Below are positions 1 through 9,658 of a stretch of DNA of 64,000 nucleotides, piece by piece. A program made the translations under genes and the position numbers. Below the pieces are notes generated by a model. That model was given only the letters and a program-made list of their open reading frames with translations. It had not been told where the DNA came from and did no database searches. The DNA lies in contig CM074769.1 in NCBI GenBank assembly GCA_037355855.1, positions 992,001 to 1,056,000 on the forward strand. Reading direction: 5' to 3'. Each line of letters opens with the position of its first letter. Positions within the stretch are counted from its first letter, which is position 1. This DNA comes from Pseudo-nitzschia pungens. Lineage: Eukaryota > Bacillariophyta > Bacillariophyceae > Bacillariales > Bacillariaceae.

Positions 1-418
1 GCTTATTGAGACTGACAACTGCACAAGTACGAATATTACCATGTTGAAAATACGCAAAAAAATACCGCAAAAGGCTTTTTCTCCCGTTTTTCTTACGCAG
101 AAAACATCGATGACGACATAGGTGCAATAATCTCGACTCATAATTTCGGTAGAAATCATACCGATTTCCAAACTTCCTTGTTCTACTTCCCACCACCTTC
201 CCTTCTAAAACTCATATCGGATAGGCACCGGTTGAGGGAGCTGGACGATTTCTTCACGCGCACAATCAACGCAACGAGCACGCTCAGAAAATCCTGCAAC
301 TGTACCGTAGCAATAATCGACAAAAAGCAAATCGAATCACCCGCTGTTGGCATCTCCGAAAAAAAAAAACACCGGCAAACATTCCTATCGAACAAAGAAC
401 ACCGAAACACGCGAAACG
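1..418. other. Left-edge non-coding flank of the Nudix-like gene
   Basis: No gene is supported here. The stretch upstream of the first good ATG (419) probably holds the promoter and 5' UTR of the Nudix-like gene. A coding frame does extend back to 347, but only through a TTG codon, which is not a normal eukaryotic start. Confidence 0.5.
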
Positions 419-3061
419 ATGACGGACACCAGCGATCTAGATCTCCCACCCACCACGGACGTCTCGGCGAACGGTTCCGATGCCGATGCACCAACACCGG
501 AAACGGAATCCAAGGTGGCCTACGACGAAAACGGAACCACCAGCACGACCAGCAGCGACGACGACGAGATGATTCCCGTCGGCACCGAGGCTCCGACCGA
601 TTCGGGTGTCGCCGAACAACCCACGGACGAAGAACGATCCTCTTCCCAAGGGGGCAGCGACCATTGGCCCGACGACGAGGTCCCAAACCGAGCCGCCGAC
701 GAACCCGATTCGACCAACGAGACACCGCAAACGACGGAGGACCCTCCCGCCAGCGAGGACGCGAGCCCCGATGCCACCGACGCGCAAGAGGAAACACCCG
801 ACCCGAAACGAGAGAACGGAATCGTCGCCCGGGAAGAACAAGCGGACCCGGAGGAAGTTGCCGAAGCAGAGTCCGTCCCAGAAGAAGAGGAAGAACCAGA
901 AGCAACCGCAGACACCGAGGACGCTGCTGCAGAGGCCGCAGCTGACCAGGGGTCTGTCCCCGAAGGAGTGGAATCGCAGGAACAACAACAAACGCAAGTG
1001 GAGGAAGGCAACGCAGCTGCTGTAGATGCTACCGAGGCAGAGACAGATCCGAAATTGGAAGATTCGAAGCCTTCGACGGAAGATCTTTTAGATGCAACTT
1101 CTCCTCCTCCTTCGGTACGACCGGGCTTGGCCGAGGCTCCTACCGACGAGATCAATCCTCCATTCGGCACACAGAACGTGGATATCCCCAATGATGGCAC
1201 AGAGAAGGCTTCCAACGTCGACAACAGTTTCTCCGAACTCGAGGATCCACAAGACACCTCCCCTAGCGACCAGGAAGACGAACCCAGGCCACCAACCTCC
1301 CCGGCGGAACCTCTTCTTAGTCCCAAACCCGAACCAGTTCCCTCGAAAGCAACTACTCCCCGAAGCGGCGGACTGTCGTTTGCTGAAGCCTTCGGTGGAA
1401 AGCCGAAACGAACGACTCCCAGGGTCACCCAGTCACCTTCACTGGTGGCACTCAAATCGCCGGGCGATCTCTCTGTATCCAGTCTTTCCGAAAGCCAAAC
1501 GTCGCTGTCCATTCCGGAACTGGGGCACACTGCTTCTTCCCACAGTGCCCTCAGTGCATCCAGGAACAAGAAAGCCTCGGGGTTGATCTCCAAATACCAG
1601 GAAAAGGTGGCGCACGAACCGAAACCCGGAGATTCCATGCCGATCAGGAGCTCGAGCACCCACAGCCGGAGCGGTTCCTTTTCGATGCATTCGGCACACT
1701 CCTCGGCACCCGAGCGGGTCATGAAGCAATCGATCGACACCGAGAGTGTCGAATCCGAGCACCTCCCGGACATGAAGTCGGTCCGCGCCATGTTCGAGAA
1801 AACCTCCCAGAACAGCACCAAAAACTTTGAATTCGGCGAGTCCTTTCGGCAAAAGCAGCGGTTCGATCTACTCAGCGACAAGCAACGAGGGGAGGAGGCC
1901 AAGGTATTGATGCGTGGGTTCAACGAAAAAGACTTGAACGAGGGCAGAACCGCATCGGCCGAGATCGATACGTCTCACCTGCCCAAGTCCTTCACCTTCG
2001 AAATGTGCTCCCCTACGGGCATTGTGCCCAATGACGGAGTGTGCAGGGTGGACTACAAGGCGGCAGACTATTTCGCCAAGGTGTTTGTCTTGCACAAAAC
2101 CAAGGGCATGCTGTTGCTTCGAACCAAAACACCAAGACCAAGCTCCAAGGGTGGCTCAGCGCGCAAGACAAAAACGGTTCCGGGTGGCTTGATTCGGGAA
2201 GAAGAATTTCTTGACGCTGCAAAGAAAAGCGGCAGCGCATCGGTCCAGCTCCAGATTGCGGCGAGGGAAGCCGCTGCTCGGGAACTGTACGAAACAACGG
2301 GATTGGACGTTCGCCAACAAGCAGACCGTTTCAAACCCGCCGTCTTGTGTGCCAATCCGAAGACAAAAACTGCGAGAGGATTCCAATACCTTCGGAACGA
2401 AAACGACAACAAGCTGTACTACTTCCTCCAGGTGGACGACGACGATTTCGAACAATTGAAGAAAGCACACGCCGCCGATGCGAGTGGATCGACCACAAAG
2501 CTGACGAGACCTACGGTAGATTCCGGCGATGATTCGGAACAACCCGAAACATCCAAGTCCAAAAAGAAATCGAAGAAGAGACGATCACAAGATGCGGGAG
2601 ATGATCCGTTGGAACTGAGGCTTTCTAGCGATTACAGTAGCTTCGAATTCATCCAAGACCCATCGATTGCTAGCAAGGTCTTGAAGAAAGATAAGAGCGA
2701 CGCATCCACGGCTTTGCACATGATCATGAATTCGGCATCGCAGGAAATGAAAAGCAGTTCTGATCTTTCTTCTGCCGCGGACGTTCCAGATGCCAAGGCA
2801 ACGGTTCATCTTCGAAAGAGCAGCACCGATGACGACGAAAACGATGAGATCTTGCCCAACGATGGCAGAGTTCGGACGGTAGGCATCCCCGAAGACAATA
2901 AGGACGCAACGACGTCGACCGGGGTAGAAGGTAAGTCGACAGACGCCAAGATTGAAAATGCGAATGCATTTTACAACGAAGAAGCCAAACTGAAAACAAA
3001 AACTTCCAATGATACAGCGGACAACGTTGTTGCCGTCAGCTGTTGCTGCTCATTCTGGTAG
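419..3061 (+). CDS. Acidic, largely disordered protein with a degenerate Nudix-like domain
   Basis: A single-exon ORF of 880 aa from the ATG at 419. Residues 1-520 are low complexity, rich in Glu, Asp, Pro, Ser and Thr, and probably disordered. A globular part follows at about 523-690: a strand-rich start (FAKVFVLHK), then GGLIREEE near 586 and AARELYETTGL near 622. This resembles a Nudix box (G-x5-E-x7-REUxEExGU). Two departures are visible: extra residues between the Gly-Gly end and the RE core, and Thr where the final core Glu should be, so metal binding and hydrolysis may be altered. Residues after 700 are again Lys/Ser/Asp-rich. The protein ends in three consecutive Cys followed by SFW, a possible lipidation site, though not a standard CaaX box. 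Nudix enzymes hydrolyse nucleoside diphosphate derivatives; the substrate here is unknown. It converges on the AAA ATPase gene 263 bp away. Confidence 0.7.
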   Translation: MTDTSDLDLPPTTDVSANGSDADAPTPETESKVAYDENGTTSTTSSDDDEMIPVGTEAPTDSGVAEQPTDEERSSSQGGSDHWPDDEVPNRAADEPDSTNETPQTTEDPPASEDASPDATDAQEETPDPKRENGIVAREEQADPEEVAEAESVPEEEEEPEATADTEDAAAEAAADQGSVPEGVESQEQQQTQVEEGNAAAVDATEAETDPKLEDSKPSTEDLLDATSPPPSVRPGLAEAPTDEINPPFGTQNVDIPNDGTEKASNVDNSFSELEDPQDTSPSDQEDEPRPPTSPAEPLLSPKPEPVPSKATTPRSGGLSFAEAFGGKPKRTTPRVTQSPSLVALKSPGDLSVSSLSESQTSLSIPELGHTASSHSALSASRNKKASGLISKYQEKVAHEPKPGDSMPIRSSSTHSRSGSFSMHSAHSSAPERVMKQSIDTESVESEHLPDMKSVRAMFEKTSQNSTKNFEFGESFRQKQRFDLLSDKQRGEEAKVLMRGFNEKDLNEGRTASAEIDTSHLPKSFTFEMCSPTGIVPNDGVCRVDYKAADYFAKVFVLHKTKGMLLLRTKTPRPSSKGGSARKTKTVPGGLIREEEFLDAAKKSGSASVQLQIAAREAAARELYETTGLDVRQQADRFKPAVLCANPKTKTARGFQYLRNENDNKLYYFLQVDDDDFEQLKKAHAADASGSTTKLTRPTVDSGDDSEQPETSKSKKKSKKRRSQDAGDDPLELRLSSDYSSFEFIQDPSIASKVLKKDKSDASTALHMIMNSASQEMKSSSDLSSAADVPDAKATVHLRKSSTDDDENDEILPNDGRVRTVGIPEDNKDATTSTGVEGKSTDAKIENANAFYNEEAKLKTKTSNDTADNVVAVSCCCSFW

Positions 3062-3324
3062 AGGCATAATGCAATATTCTAGTCAGTTAGTAGGATCGGG
3101 TTGCTTGGGTCTGGACAGTTGTTTCTGTTCTTATGTATATTACGCTGCAGGCATGCGAGTAGAAAAAAGTGTGTCGAATTAGAATCAAGGAAGACCTGGA
3201 TGAAACAGCACCATTCGCAATTCTATCCAGATCAACATTATGTAGCATGGGCTTTCAATTTATGGTTAATTTTGCTTTCTAATGTCGTCTATAGGCTTGC
3301 TCCCATTTTAGGTTCCCTAAAGCG

Positions 3325-5169
3325 CTATGATGCTGCTTGCTCCCGTTTCCACTCATCGTATTGCTTTAACAAAGATTTGGAAACGGATTTCGTGGCTTGG
3401 TCGATGGCCACATCGAAATCTTGGCGCTGAATGGGTCGGATATCGCTGGGCTTGGCAGCTTGGATGGCGTCTATACCACCTAGCGATCGAATCGGGCCGA
3501 AGGATGCCTCAGACGCAATGCTAGAAATATCCGACCCACTAAAGCCACTCAACCGTTTCACAAGAACCTTCACATCTTCCTTCGACAGATCCGTGTCCCC
3601 AGCTTTTTCCAAAAGGTTTGTCAGAAGAGCCTTGCGGGTGGTCGAATCCGGCAAGGGTACATATATTCTACGGGGAAACCGTCTTAGGACGGCCGAGTCA
3701 ATGTCCCAAGGGCAATTCGTGGCAGCAATGACCAGCAGGTGCTTCCCGTTATCATCTCCGCTGTTCTTGACAATCCCATCAATGTTCGTCATGAACTCCG
3801 TTTTGAAACGACGGCTTGCCTCGTGTTCCCCCTCGGATTTCCGGCTGCTAAGGAGCGCATCCATCTCGTCAACGAATATTATCGACGGGGCAGCGGCTCG
3901 GGCCACCTCGAAGAGGGTCCTCAGAAGCTTTTCTCCCTCGCCATGCCATTTACTGGTCATTGCACTCGCCGTGCAAACAAACAGCACGCAAGAGGACTCG
4001 TGTGCCACTGCCTTCACCAACAGAGTCTTCCCCGTTCCAGGTGGACCGTACAAAAGAATGTTCCGCGGCTTCCGCAAACCCGAAAAAAGATCGGGTCGCA
4101 TCAGAGGCAAAATAGCAGCCTCTTGGAGAGCCTGTTTTGCTTCTTTGAGACCCGCAATGTCATTCCACGTTGTGTTGTGCAATTTCGACGGATCGATGTA
4201 GAGTTCTGATTTGATGGTTTGGACCAGTGGATCTTGGCTGTTGGCAAAGGGGGATGGTGCTCCCACTGCGGTTTTGTTTTGCGAGTTAGTAGCTTTGTAT
4301 TTGGTATTGCGCGGTTTTGGTTTGCTGATTGTGCGGGCTCCCGGTATTCGATTGCTAGCGTTCGCTGCTATTTTAATCCCTTTTGCATTTGGATCATTGC
4401 GCGGTGATAATGACTTCATCTTCACACTGGACTCGTTCAGTAATTTGGAAAGCGAGTCGACGATCGTTGATTGCTGCTTCATCCGCTGCGGTTGTTTCTT
4501 GCTTTTGTCGGTGTTGCTGGTTGTAACGTTCCCACTCAACTCCGATTTCATGGCTTCGGCCAGCGTCAGAGCATGCTGGATTCGAATCCCAACAGCCTCG
4601 CGACTCAGTCCGGGGACATCGAGTTTGCTTGGATCCGACTTCAGATACTCAATTAATAATTCAATGGACATTTCACTGATTTCGAGTGCCTCCCTTTTCC
4701 GTCCCATTTGTCGAAGCGACACCGCTTTGTCCAATCCCTGTAGTCCCAAGCGAACATTGGCTTCGGTGAGTTCGTTGCGATTTCGCTTCTGTTGCTGTTG
4801 TTGTTGTTGCTGCTGCTGCTGCTGCCTGCGCATGTCCATCCCTTTTCGCATCAATTTGGCTTGCTCGAGATCGTGCTGGAACCGATCCACGACAAATTTC
4901 TCGTCCACCAGAGGAACAATATTTGGATTTTTCATGTTGTCCGCATTTGTTTGTGTTTTGCTGTTTTTGCTGCTACCCAAGGAAATTCTCTTCAAACTCT
5001 TCTTTGGAGTTGTGGTGTTTCGTTTCTCGGATTTCCCCATTGTGGTGCTCGAGCTGCCGCCCGTAAGGTTAGAAAAGGGCCACGGGAAGCCGGAGGAGGA
5101 GGACTTTTCGGAACACTGGCTGTCTTCCGTGTTGCTGGCGTTGATCACAAGGTCTTCCATAAAATCCAT
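3325..5169 (-). CDS. MIT-domain AAA ATPase of the spastin/katanin/fidgetin (meiotic) clade
   Basis: A single-exon 614-aa protein. A Ser- and Lys-rich N-terminus is followed by a glutamine tract (about residues 115-127). A MIT-like three-helix region lies at about 135-215 (GLDKAVSLRQMGRKREALEI). The AAA module covers about 325-600: an IAGL-type entry, Walker A GPPGTGKT (~375), Walker B FVDEMDAL (~431, the usual DEID reading DEMD), second region of homology NCPWDIDSAVLRRFPRR (~490) with arginine fingers, and a Vps4-type C-terminal helix ending YDEWKRE. Meiotic-clade AAA proteins form hexamers that sever microtubules (katanin, spastin, fidgetin) or disassemble ESCRT-III (Vps4). The MIT domain plus long linker fits spastin best, but no N-terminal hairpin membrane segment is seen, so a soluble spastin/katanin-like protein is the safer call. 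The start ATG is at 5167-5169. Confidence 0.85.
   Translation of the reverse strand: MDFMEDLVINASNTEDSQCSEKSSSSGFPWPFSNLTGGSSSTTMGKSEKRNTTTPKKSLKRISLGSSKNSKTQTNADNMKNPNIVPLVDEKFVVDRFQHDLEQAKLMRKGMDMRRQQQQQQQQQQQQKRNRNELTEANVRLGLQGLDKAVSLRQMGRKREALEISEMSIELLIEYLKSDPSKLDVPGLSREAVGIRIQHALTLAEAMKSELSGNVTTSNTDKSKKQPQRMKQQSTIVDSLSKLLNESSVKMKSLSPRNDPNAKGIKIAANASNRIPGARTISKPKPRNTKYKATNSQNKTAVGAPSPFANSQDPLVQTIKSELYIDPSKLHNTTWNDIAGLKEAKQALQEAAILPLMRPDLFSGLRKPRNILLYGPPGTGKTLLVKAVAHESSCVLFVCTASAMTSKWHGEGEKLLRTLFEVARAAAPSIIFVDEMDALLSSRKSEGEHEASRRFKTEFMTNIDGIVKNSGDDNGKHLLVIAATNCPWDIDSAVLRRFPRRIYVPLPDSTTRKALLTNLLEKAGDTDLSKEDVKVLVKRLSGFSGSDISSIASEASFGPIRSLGGIDAIQAAKPSDIRPIQRQDFDVAIDQATKSVSKSLLKQYDEWKREQAAS
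4788..4826. repeat. CAG/CTG-type trinucleotide tract coding for poly-Gln
   Basis: On the + strand this reads as TTG and CTG triplets; on the coding minus strand they are CAA and CAG codons, giving about 13 Gln. It lies between the N-terminal linker and the MIT region of the AAA ATPase. The mixed CAA/CAG codons suggest moderate stability. Confidence 0.85.
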
Positions 5170-6454
5170 TTTTCCCTACCTTCGAAATTGAATAGATATA
5201 GATACAGATCACGCAAACATTCTTCGATGTTGGTAGGATATTGTTCTGGTTGTCTTATGACAAGTTCAAGGTCTTGTCAGTATTGCACTCGAAAGGCCGT
5301 GCTGATTGTCGAGGAACTGAATTGTTAGTGACAGAGTCAAATGCCCGAATCATCTCAAATGCTTCGTCCTCATGAATCGTACATCCATACTTTTGGTTCG
5401 TACACGCACCAAGACCTTAGGGGTAAGCTAATCTTACCGGTACCTGTACCAGACCGCCGATAGAGACACCAGAGAAGACGCATTGCATAAAGATGAAAAT
5501 TGAAAATGCCGTTGCGTTGAAATGAAAACAACTACGAAGCTCTGTACTTCGTACGTAAAAGCAAACACTAAGATTACTAGGCACATGCAAAATTGACGGG
5601 AACGATTGCGTAAGATCTTACGGTAAACCTTATTCGTACGACTACAAGTAAGGTGTAGCCTACTCGCAGACGAAACAAATACGAAGAAATGATACTAACA
5701 CGACCAGAAACGTAACGGCACCGTTAGAAAGCTCGGAAGTCTAGATCGTGTTTGAAAAAACTCTCAACAACACGACTTCTTCCGCACCGCGTAACCTTAC
5801 CTGTACTCGTAACGAAAGAACTGCTGCTGTAAGGTTCATTATCCTTCGATACAGGTGTTCAAAAAGGTAGGCACCATGTGTTCTTACCGGTAGATGCAAG
5901 CAGGGGTCAAGTAGTACGAATTTCGTTCCGGTCTCGTACAAGTAGTAAAAGATGATCAGAAACATGATATTACCCCGCATTAGAGTAATATTGATGATAC
6001 TACGAGTAATCTTACGAAGTAAGCCTTCCGGAGTAAGGTTACGAAGTATTCAATCAAAATACTCCGTGTGGTACTAATAATTTTGAGATACCGATAACTT
6101 ACTGTGTAACCTTACTTCGAAGTACCAGGTAATTACCAGACGGTACCAGATACGTTCGGTAAGGTTACTGTTAAGATGTAGGGAAAATACTAGTCCGTGC
6201 ATACGAATACGTCATCTGGTTCCATAGGTAGCGGTCCGAATGAGTTGGTAAGGTTGCGGCGAAACTCACTTTTTCTTGAAATGAGGGCAAGAATCTCACA
6301 AACACCCAAAAACTCGTTAGTTTACCGGTAACTGGTCGGTTAACTGCATACTTCATCAGTACTAGCATTCCCAAGTTGTGGTGCAAACAGGGCAACTACA
6401 TCTGCGTCTACGATATATTTGATTGAGCCAACTATAATAATAGAACGAAACAGA
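5170..6454. other. Divergent intergenic region with dispersed TACTTCGTA/GTAAGGTTAC motifs
   Basis: About 1.3 kb between two divergently transcribed genes, so it should hold both promoters. No ORF with recognisable content was found. It is AT-rich and carries many copies of short related motifs, for example CTTACCGGTACC near 5436, GTAAGGTTACGAAGTA near 6030, CCTTACTTCGAAGTA near 6110 and CGGTAAGGTTACTG near 6160. Confidence 0.6.
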
Positions 6455-7282
6455 ATGATGGGTGTCTTCCCCTTATCAACTACGATCAGAACTGCCGTGA
6501 TCGTTGCGGCAAGCTGTCTCGCTGTCGGCGAAGCCTTTCGGCAACCCGCTCCGACAACGAGTGCTGCCTCTCGTTTGCCGCGACAGAACGACGATCTGTT
6601 GCGTCGAGACGCCCTTTTTGGATTCGGAGCGACGGCCGAAAAAACTACCAACTTGTTCAAAAATTCCGAGCCCCTCGTGGAAAAAGCCGAATATTTTGTC
6701 GACAATCAGTCCGGATTTTACAGCACCTCCGATCCGGACGTCTTTGCGGAGGACTTTGTCTTTCGGGGCCCCTTTATCGGTCCGCTCAATAAAAAGGACT
6801 ATCTAGAAACGATGGAAGCCTTTGGTATCCCCAATGCTATCCCAGATATCAGTGCTAATGCCTGGGGATTTTCGATCGATCCGGAGGACCAAAACCGCGT
6901 TTGGTTCATGGTCCGGAACACGGGAACCTTTGAAGGAGGAGATAATTTGGCGCCAGGTGCACTTAACGTCAAACCCACCGGTGATAAGATTCAAGGAGCG
7001 CCAGAAACATTTAGCATTATCTTCGATGAGGAACAAAAAGTAAAATACTTGTCGGTAGGATACGTAGCCGATCGCTTCGACGGAAACACCAATGGAAAGG
7101 GTGCGGCGGTTGGTATTTTCAACGTCATTGGAATCCCGTTCCCTCCCATCGGCCCACTGTTCAGATTCTCTGTTTGGTTGGGTTCTGTGATTGGCAAACC
7201 ACCACTTGCCTTCTCAACTGACGTTCCAGAATGGTACCTCAAAGAAAAAGGGACAGATATATGCGCTGATGGATACATCTAG
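6455..7282 (+). CDS. Plastid-targeted NTF2-like (SnoaL-type) protein
   Basis: A 275-aa single-exon ORF with tandem ATGs at 6455 and 6458. The N-terminus has a hydrophobic signal segment (TAVIVAASCLAVGEAF) ending at an Ala-Phe site, then a Ser/Thr/Arg-rich transit-like stretch. This is the bipartite presequence that directs diatom proteins into the four-membrane plastid. From about residue 75 an alpha+beta fold like NTF2/SnoaL is suggested: an early helix, a DPDVFAEDFVFRGPF segment, NRVWFMVRNTGTF strands and a C-terminal FSIIFDEEQKVKYLSVGYVADRF. Diatom and algal plastid proteins of this shape are mostly uncharacterised. The enzymatic or binding role is unknown. An in-frame TTG lies 36 nt upstream but is an unlikely start. 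Confidence 0.75.
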   Translation: MMGVFPLSTTIRTAVIVAASCLAVGEAFRQPAPTTSAASRLPRQNDDLLRRDALFGFGATAEKTTNLFKNSEPLVEKAEYFVDNQSGFYSTSDPDVFAEDFVFRGPFIGPLNKKDYLETMEAFGIPNAIPDISANAWGFSIDPEDQNRVWFMVRNTGTFEGGDNLAPGALNVKPTGDKIQGAPETFSIIFDEEQKVKYLSVGYVADRFDGNTNGKGAAVGIFNVIGIPFPPIGPLFRFSVWLGSVIGKPPLAFSTDVPEWYLKEKGTDICADGYI

Positions 7283-7421
7283 TAGCAGAACAGCACATCG
7301 AGCACCAACATATACTTTTTCCTCGAGGCAGTTAAGGAGTTAAGGTCTTCTGCAAGTCATTGTTTTTGACAGAAAAGTAAAACTTGTGTGTTACGTTCTT
7401 AAAGACTACGGAAGTCATAAA

Positions 7422-9314
7422 CTACACATAAATCAACAAAGGCAAAAATCCATGAACCCATGGCTGAATGAGGCTTCTTGTCCACAAGAAGACGATCACC
7501 CCCAAAAATATAGAAATGGGAAGGGCCGGTAGAGCTTTTCCCCGGATCGCTAGAATCACCAGAGTTGCTGCCAGTCCCCATAGAACTACCAACAAACATG
7601 TGGCAAATGCTGTGAAAGAATACTGTGCTGCCTTGGATACCAAGACACTGTAAAAGATGAAATCCCCAAGGCCCAGCTTGATGGTGCTATTGTCAGCCTC
7701 ATTGTTTGTTTCGTTGCCATTCTCTGGCGAAGATTCCCGCCGCACAACTTCCATAACGGCGCCCTCCGGCGTGACAACGAATTTCCGCTTTTGATTCCCC
7801 CTGCGATCGTACACTATGTAGGCTGTACCAACGTCGTATGTTTGATCGCGAGATGGAGCCCTGACTATCTTTCCACCTCTTGGAGGAAAGAGACAAGTCA
7901 CCTCCGTCCCTAATTGTTGCTCTGTCAAATTCATTGATCGGATTTCTTCTGCCGTGAAAATGACCGGATCCCGCCGTTGCCAAAGATCATTCGTGCCGCT
8001 GTTATCCTCGTCCTCAATCCTATTGTTTCTATCTTGTTGCGCGATAGATCGCCGCCCCAAAACACCACCTACATCCCAAACCGTTAGGGTATACATTTTT
8101 GCGAGTGCTAGTGGAACTTGGCCATGGTACGACAAATTCACCGAATTCTCGATTCCTGAAGAGTGCCGACGCGTTGTTTGTCCCCTTCCCAACGCAGGTT
8201 CTCCTCTCGCATCGATTTCTTTTTCTGCTTGCTTTTCACTCTGTCGATTTCCCTCCTTTTGATGCGGCTCTGAAAATGGTTGATCCTTCCGCAACTTGAT
8301 CGGGGCTTTGTTGTCATTCCGATGCTCTGCAACATTTCTCATTGAGGGTGCATTCCCCGAGGCACTTGCAGTAGCATCGCTGTTATCACTGTTCTCGATG
8401 CCGCCATGATTCGGGAAAGATTCATTTCCGTGTTCTTCCGATCCATTGTCCTCCCCCGACCGCATCGCCTCTTTCCTTCGCCGCTTGTTCTTCCTATCTG
8501 ACTTGGACACGCCACTCGGCAAAGTTGCCTCGTACAAGAGGCCCGGCAATGCAGGGGATCCCTCCTTCGAGACCAATTCTGCTAGGGCCTTGAGCGGTCC
8601 GTACGGAGAGAGGACCGCAAAGAGATCGTACAGAGCAAGCATCACCAATAGGGTCCAGGCCATCCAGGAACCGAAATAGGAGAGCTGCCAAGCCAAGCAG
8701 ACACTGCTAGCGATCAAATATCCCTGTGTGACCCATTGCGGAATTCCTCTCGGAAGAAAGATCGCAACCGTCCCGACGACCGCGTAGTTGTACATTAAAA
8801 ACGCAAAGGTCAGTTTGTCGGTGCTCATCCAGGGGTAGATTGACATGGCAACCAAGAGAATGTTGCCAGTAAAATAACCCAACAAAGACGCCATAGCTAT
8901 GACCATGTATGCGTAAAATATTTTCATGCACCGGAATTTGTAAAACAGAACCACCACAAATGTCATGACGCAAATCACGGATACCATTACCAGTGTGTTC
9001 ACCAAAGAGCGCCCAAGCTTTTGAAGGGAAGATAATGCCTCATCGTCTCCGACGTCATAGACTTGATATATGTTGGCATAAGCCTTTTCCCCGGCGGCAA
9101 TCGTTTCGTCCGTGTTTACAAAGACCACCGTCAAAGCCGACACCACCATAGTGATTGTTACCGGAATCACGACTGCCCCGAAGGATTCAACTGAGTAAAG
9201 AATATCCGATTCCGACATGACAAAGTGACCATTGCTATCTTCGTCAACAGCACTGTCACCATTGCCTGAGTTGTTTTCGTCGTTTTCATTGTTCCGAGAA
9301 CGTCCAGCCCGCAT
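7422..9314 (-). CDS. PSEN: Presenilin (GxGD intramembrane aspartyl protease), copy 1
   Basis: A single-exon 630-aa protein. Presenilin is the catalytic subunit of gamma-secretase, which cleaves type I membrane proteins inside the bilayer in endomembranes. Multiple hydrophobic segments are visible. The three signature motifs are present and in order: YD in LALYDLFAVLSPYGP (~231), GLGD in LGLGDFIFYSVLV (~551), and PALP in KALPALPIS (~594). A long hydrophilic loop (about 250-540) between TM6 and TM7 is the usual site of autoproteolysis; here it is unusually long, against about 467 aa for whole animal presenilins. The N-terminus is Asn-rich. The start is the ATG at 9312-9314; the frame continues upstream only into the copia LTR through a GTG. 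It converges with the NTF2-like gene at its 3' end (139 bp). The copia insertion sits 36 bp upstream, so its promoter is probably displaced. Confidence 0.93.
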   Translation of the reverse strand: MRAGRSRNNENDENNSGNGDSAVDEDSNGHFVMSESDILYSVESFGAVVIPVTITMVVSALTVVFVNTDETIAAGEKAYANIYQVYDVGDDEALSSLQKLGRSLVNTLVMVSVICVMTFVVVLFYKFRCMKIFYAYMVIAMASLLGYFTGNILLVAMSIYPWMSTDKLTFAFLMYNYAVVGTVAIFLPRGIPQWVTQGYLIASSVCLAWQLSYFGSWMAWTLLVMLALYDLFAVLSPYGPLKALAELVSKEGSPALPGLLYEATLPSGVSKSDRKNKRRRKEAMRSGEDNGSEEHGNESFPNHGGIENSDNSDATASASGNAPSMRNVAEHRNDNKAPIKLRKDQPFSEPHQKEGNRQSEKQAEKEIDARGEPALGRGQTTRRHSSGIENSVNLSYHGQVPLALAKMYTLTVWDVGGVLGRRSIAQQDRNNRIEDEDNSGTNDLWQRRDPVIFTAEEIRSMNLTEQQLGTEVTCLFPPRGGKIVRAPSRDQTYDVGTAYIVYDRRGNQKRKFVVTPEGAVMEVVRRESSPENGNETNNEADNSTIKLGLGDFIFYSVLVSKAAQYSFTAFATCLLVVLWGLAATLVILAIRGKALPALPISIFLGVIVFLWTRSLIQPWVHGFLPLLIYV

Positions 9315-9345
9315 TGTGACTACAAGTATCGTTTTTTGACTTCGA

Positions 9346-9350
9346 TTTTT
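9346..9350. repeat. Target site duplication (left), TTTTT
   Basis: Five T residues directly abut the LTR end TGTTG at 9351; the same five T residues follow the other LTR end at 15399-15403. Five-base duplications are standard for Ty1/copia integrase. Confidence 0.8.
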
Positions 9351-9610
9351 TGTTGAATCCAGTAGTTCGTCTACGAAAACCTCAAAGAGCACAATTAACT
9401 CTGTTGGTTAGATACAAGTATTTAAACTATGAGTAATGGATCTTGGATCGGTGCTTTGTTGTTATCCATTGGATGCATTCAGCCACCTCAGGATGACTCG
9501 ACTACGTCATTCTTACTTGTGATGAATGACTGTCATCATCCTCATACCGTCCATACATATGTATATGTGTTATTTGATAATTGTGCCAATGGAACGGCAC
9601 ATTCCCAACA
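9351..9610 (-). repeat. 3' LTR of the copia element
   Basis: 260 bp, identical on inspection to 15139-15398. On the element strand it begins TGTTGGGAATG and ends GGATTCAACA. Its outer end is 36 bp from the presenilin-1 start codon. Confidence 0.93.
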
Positions 9611-9626
9611 CACTCCTGCCATTTGT
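9611..9626 (-). other. Putative polypurine tract
   Basis: On the element strand the bases just before the 3' LTR read ACAAATGGCAGGAGTG, purine-rich and directly adjacent to TGTTGGG. This is where plus-strand DNA synthesis would start. Confidence 0.5.
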
Positions 9627-9658
9627 AGGCACTTTCGTGTGTCTGCAAATAGGTACTA

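Noticed and set aside
520..1923. Long minus-strand open frame (467 codons) opposite the Nudix-like gene
   Set aside because: It is Ser-rich shadow sequence of the Glu/Pro-rich plus-strand ORF; no recognisable domain, and the plus strand carries the Nudix-like motif.
4572..4590. GGATTCGAATCCC, resembling a tRNA T-loop
   Set aside because: It falls within the MIT-coding part of the AAA gene and no acceptor or anticodon stem can be built around it. I saw no convincing tRNA gene anywhere in the window.
4211..5191. Plus-strand open frame with a poly-Cys run opposite the AAA ATPase
   Set aside because: The Cys run is the antisense of the Gln-coding CAG tract; the minus strand has clear AAA motifs.
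9315..9392. N-terminal extension of presenilin-1 into the LTR
   Set aside because: It needs a GTG start and runs into the inserted copia LTR; the ATG at 9314 gives a natural N-terminus.
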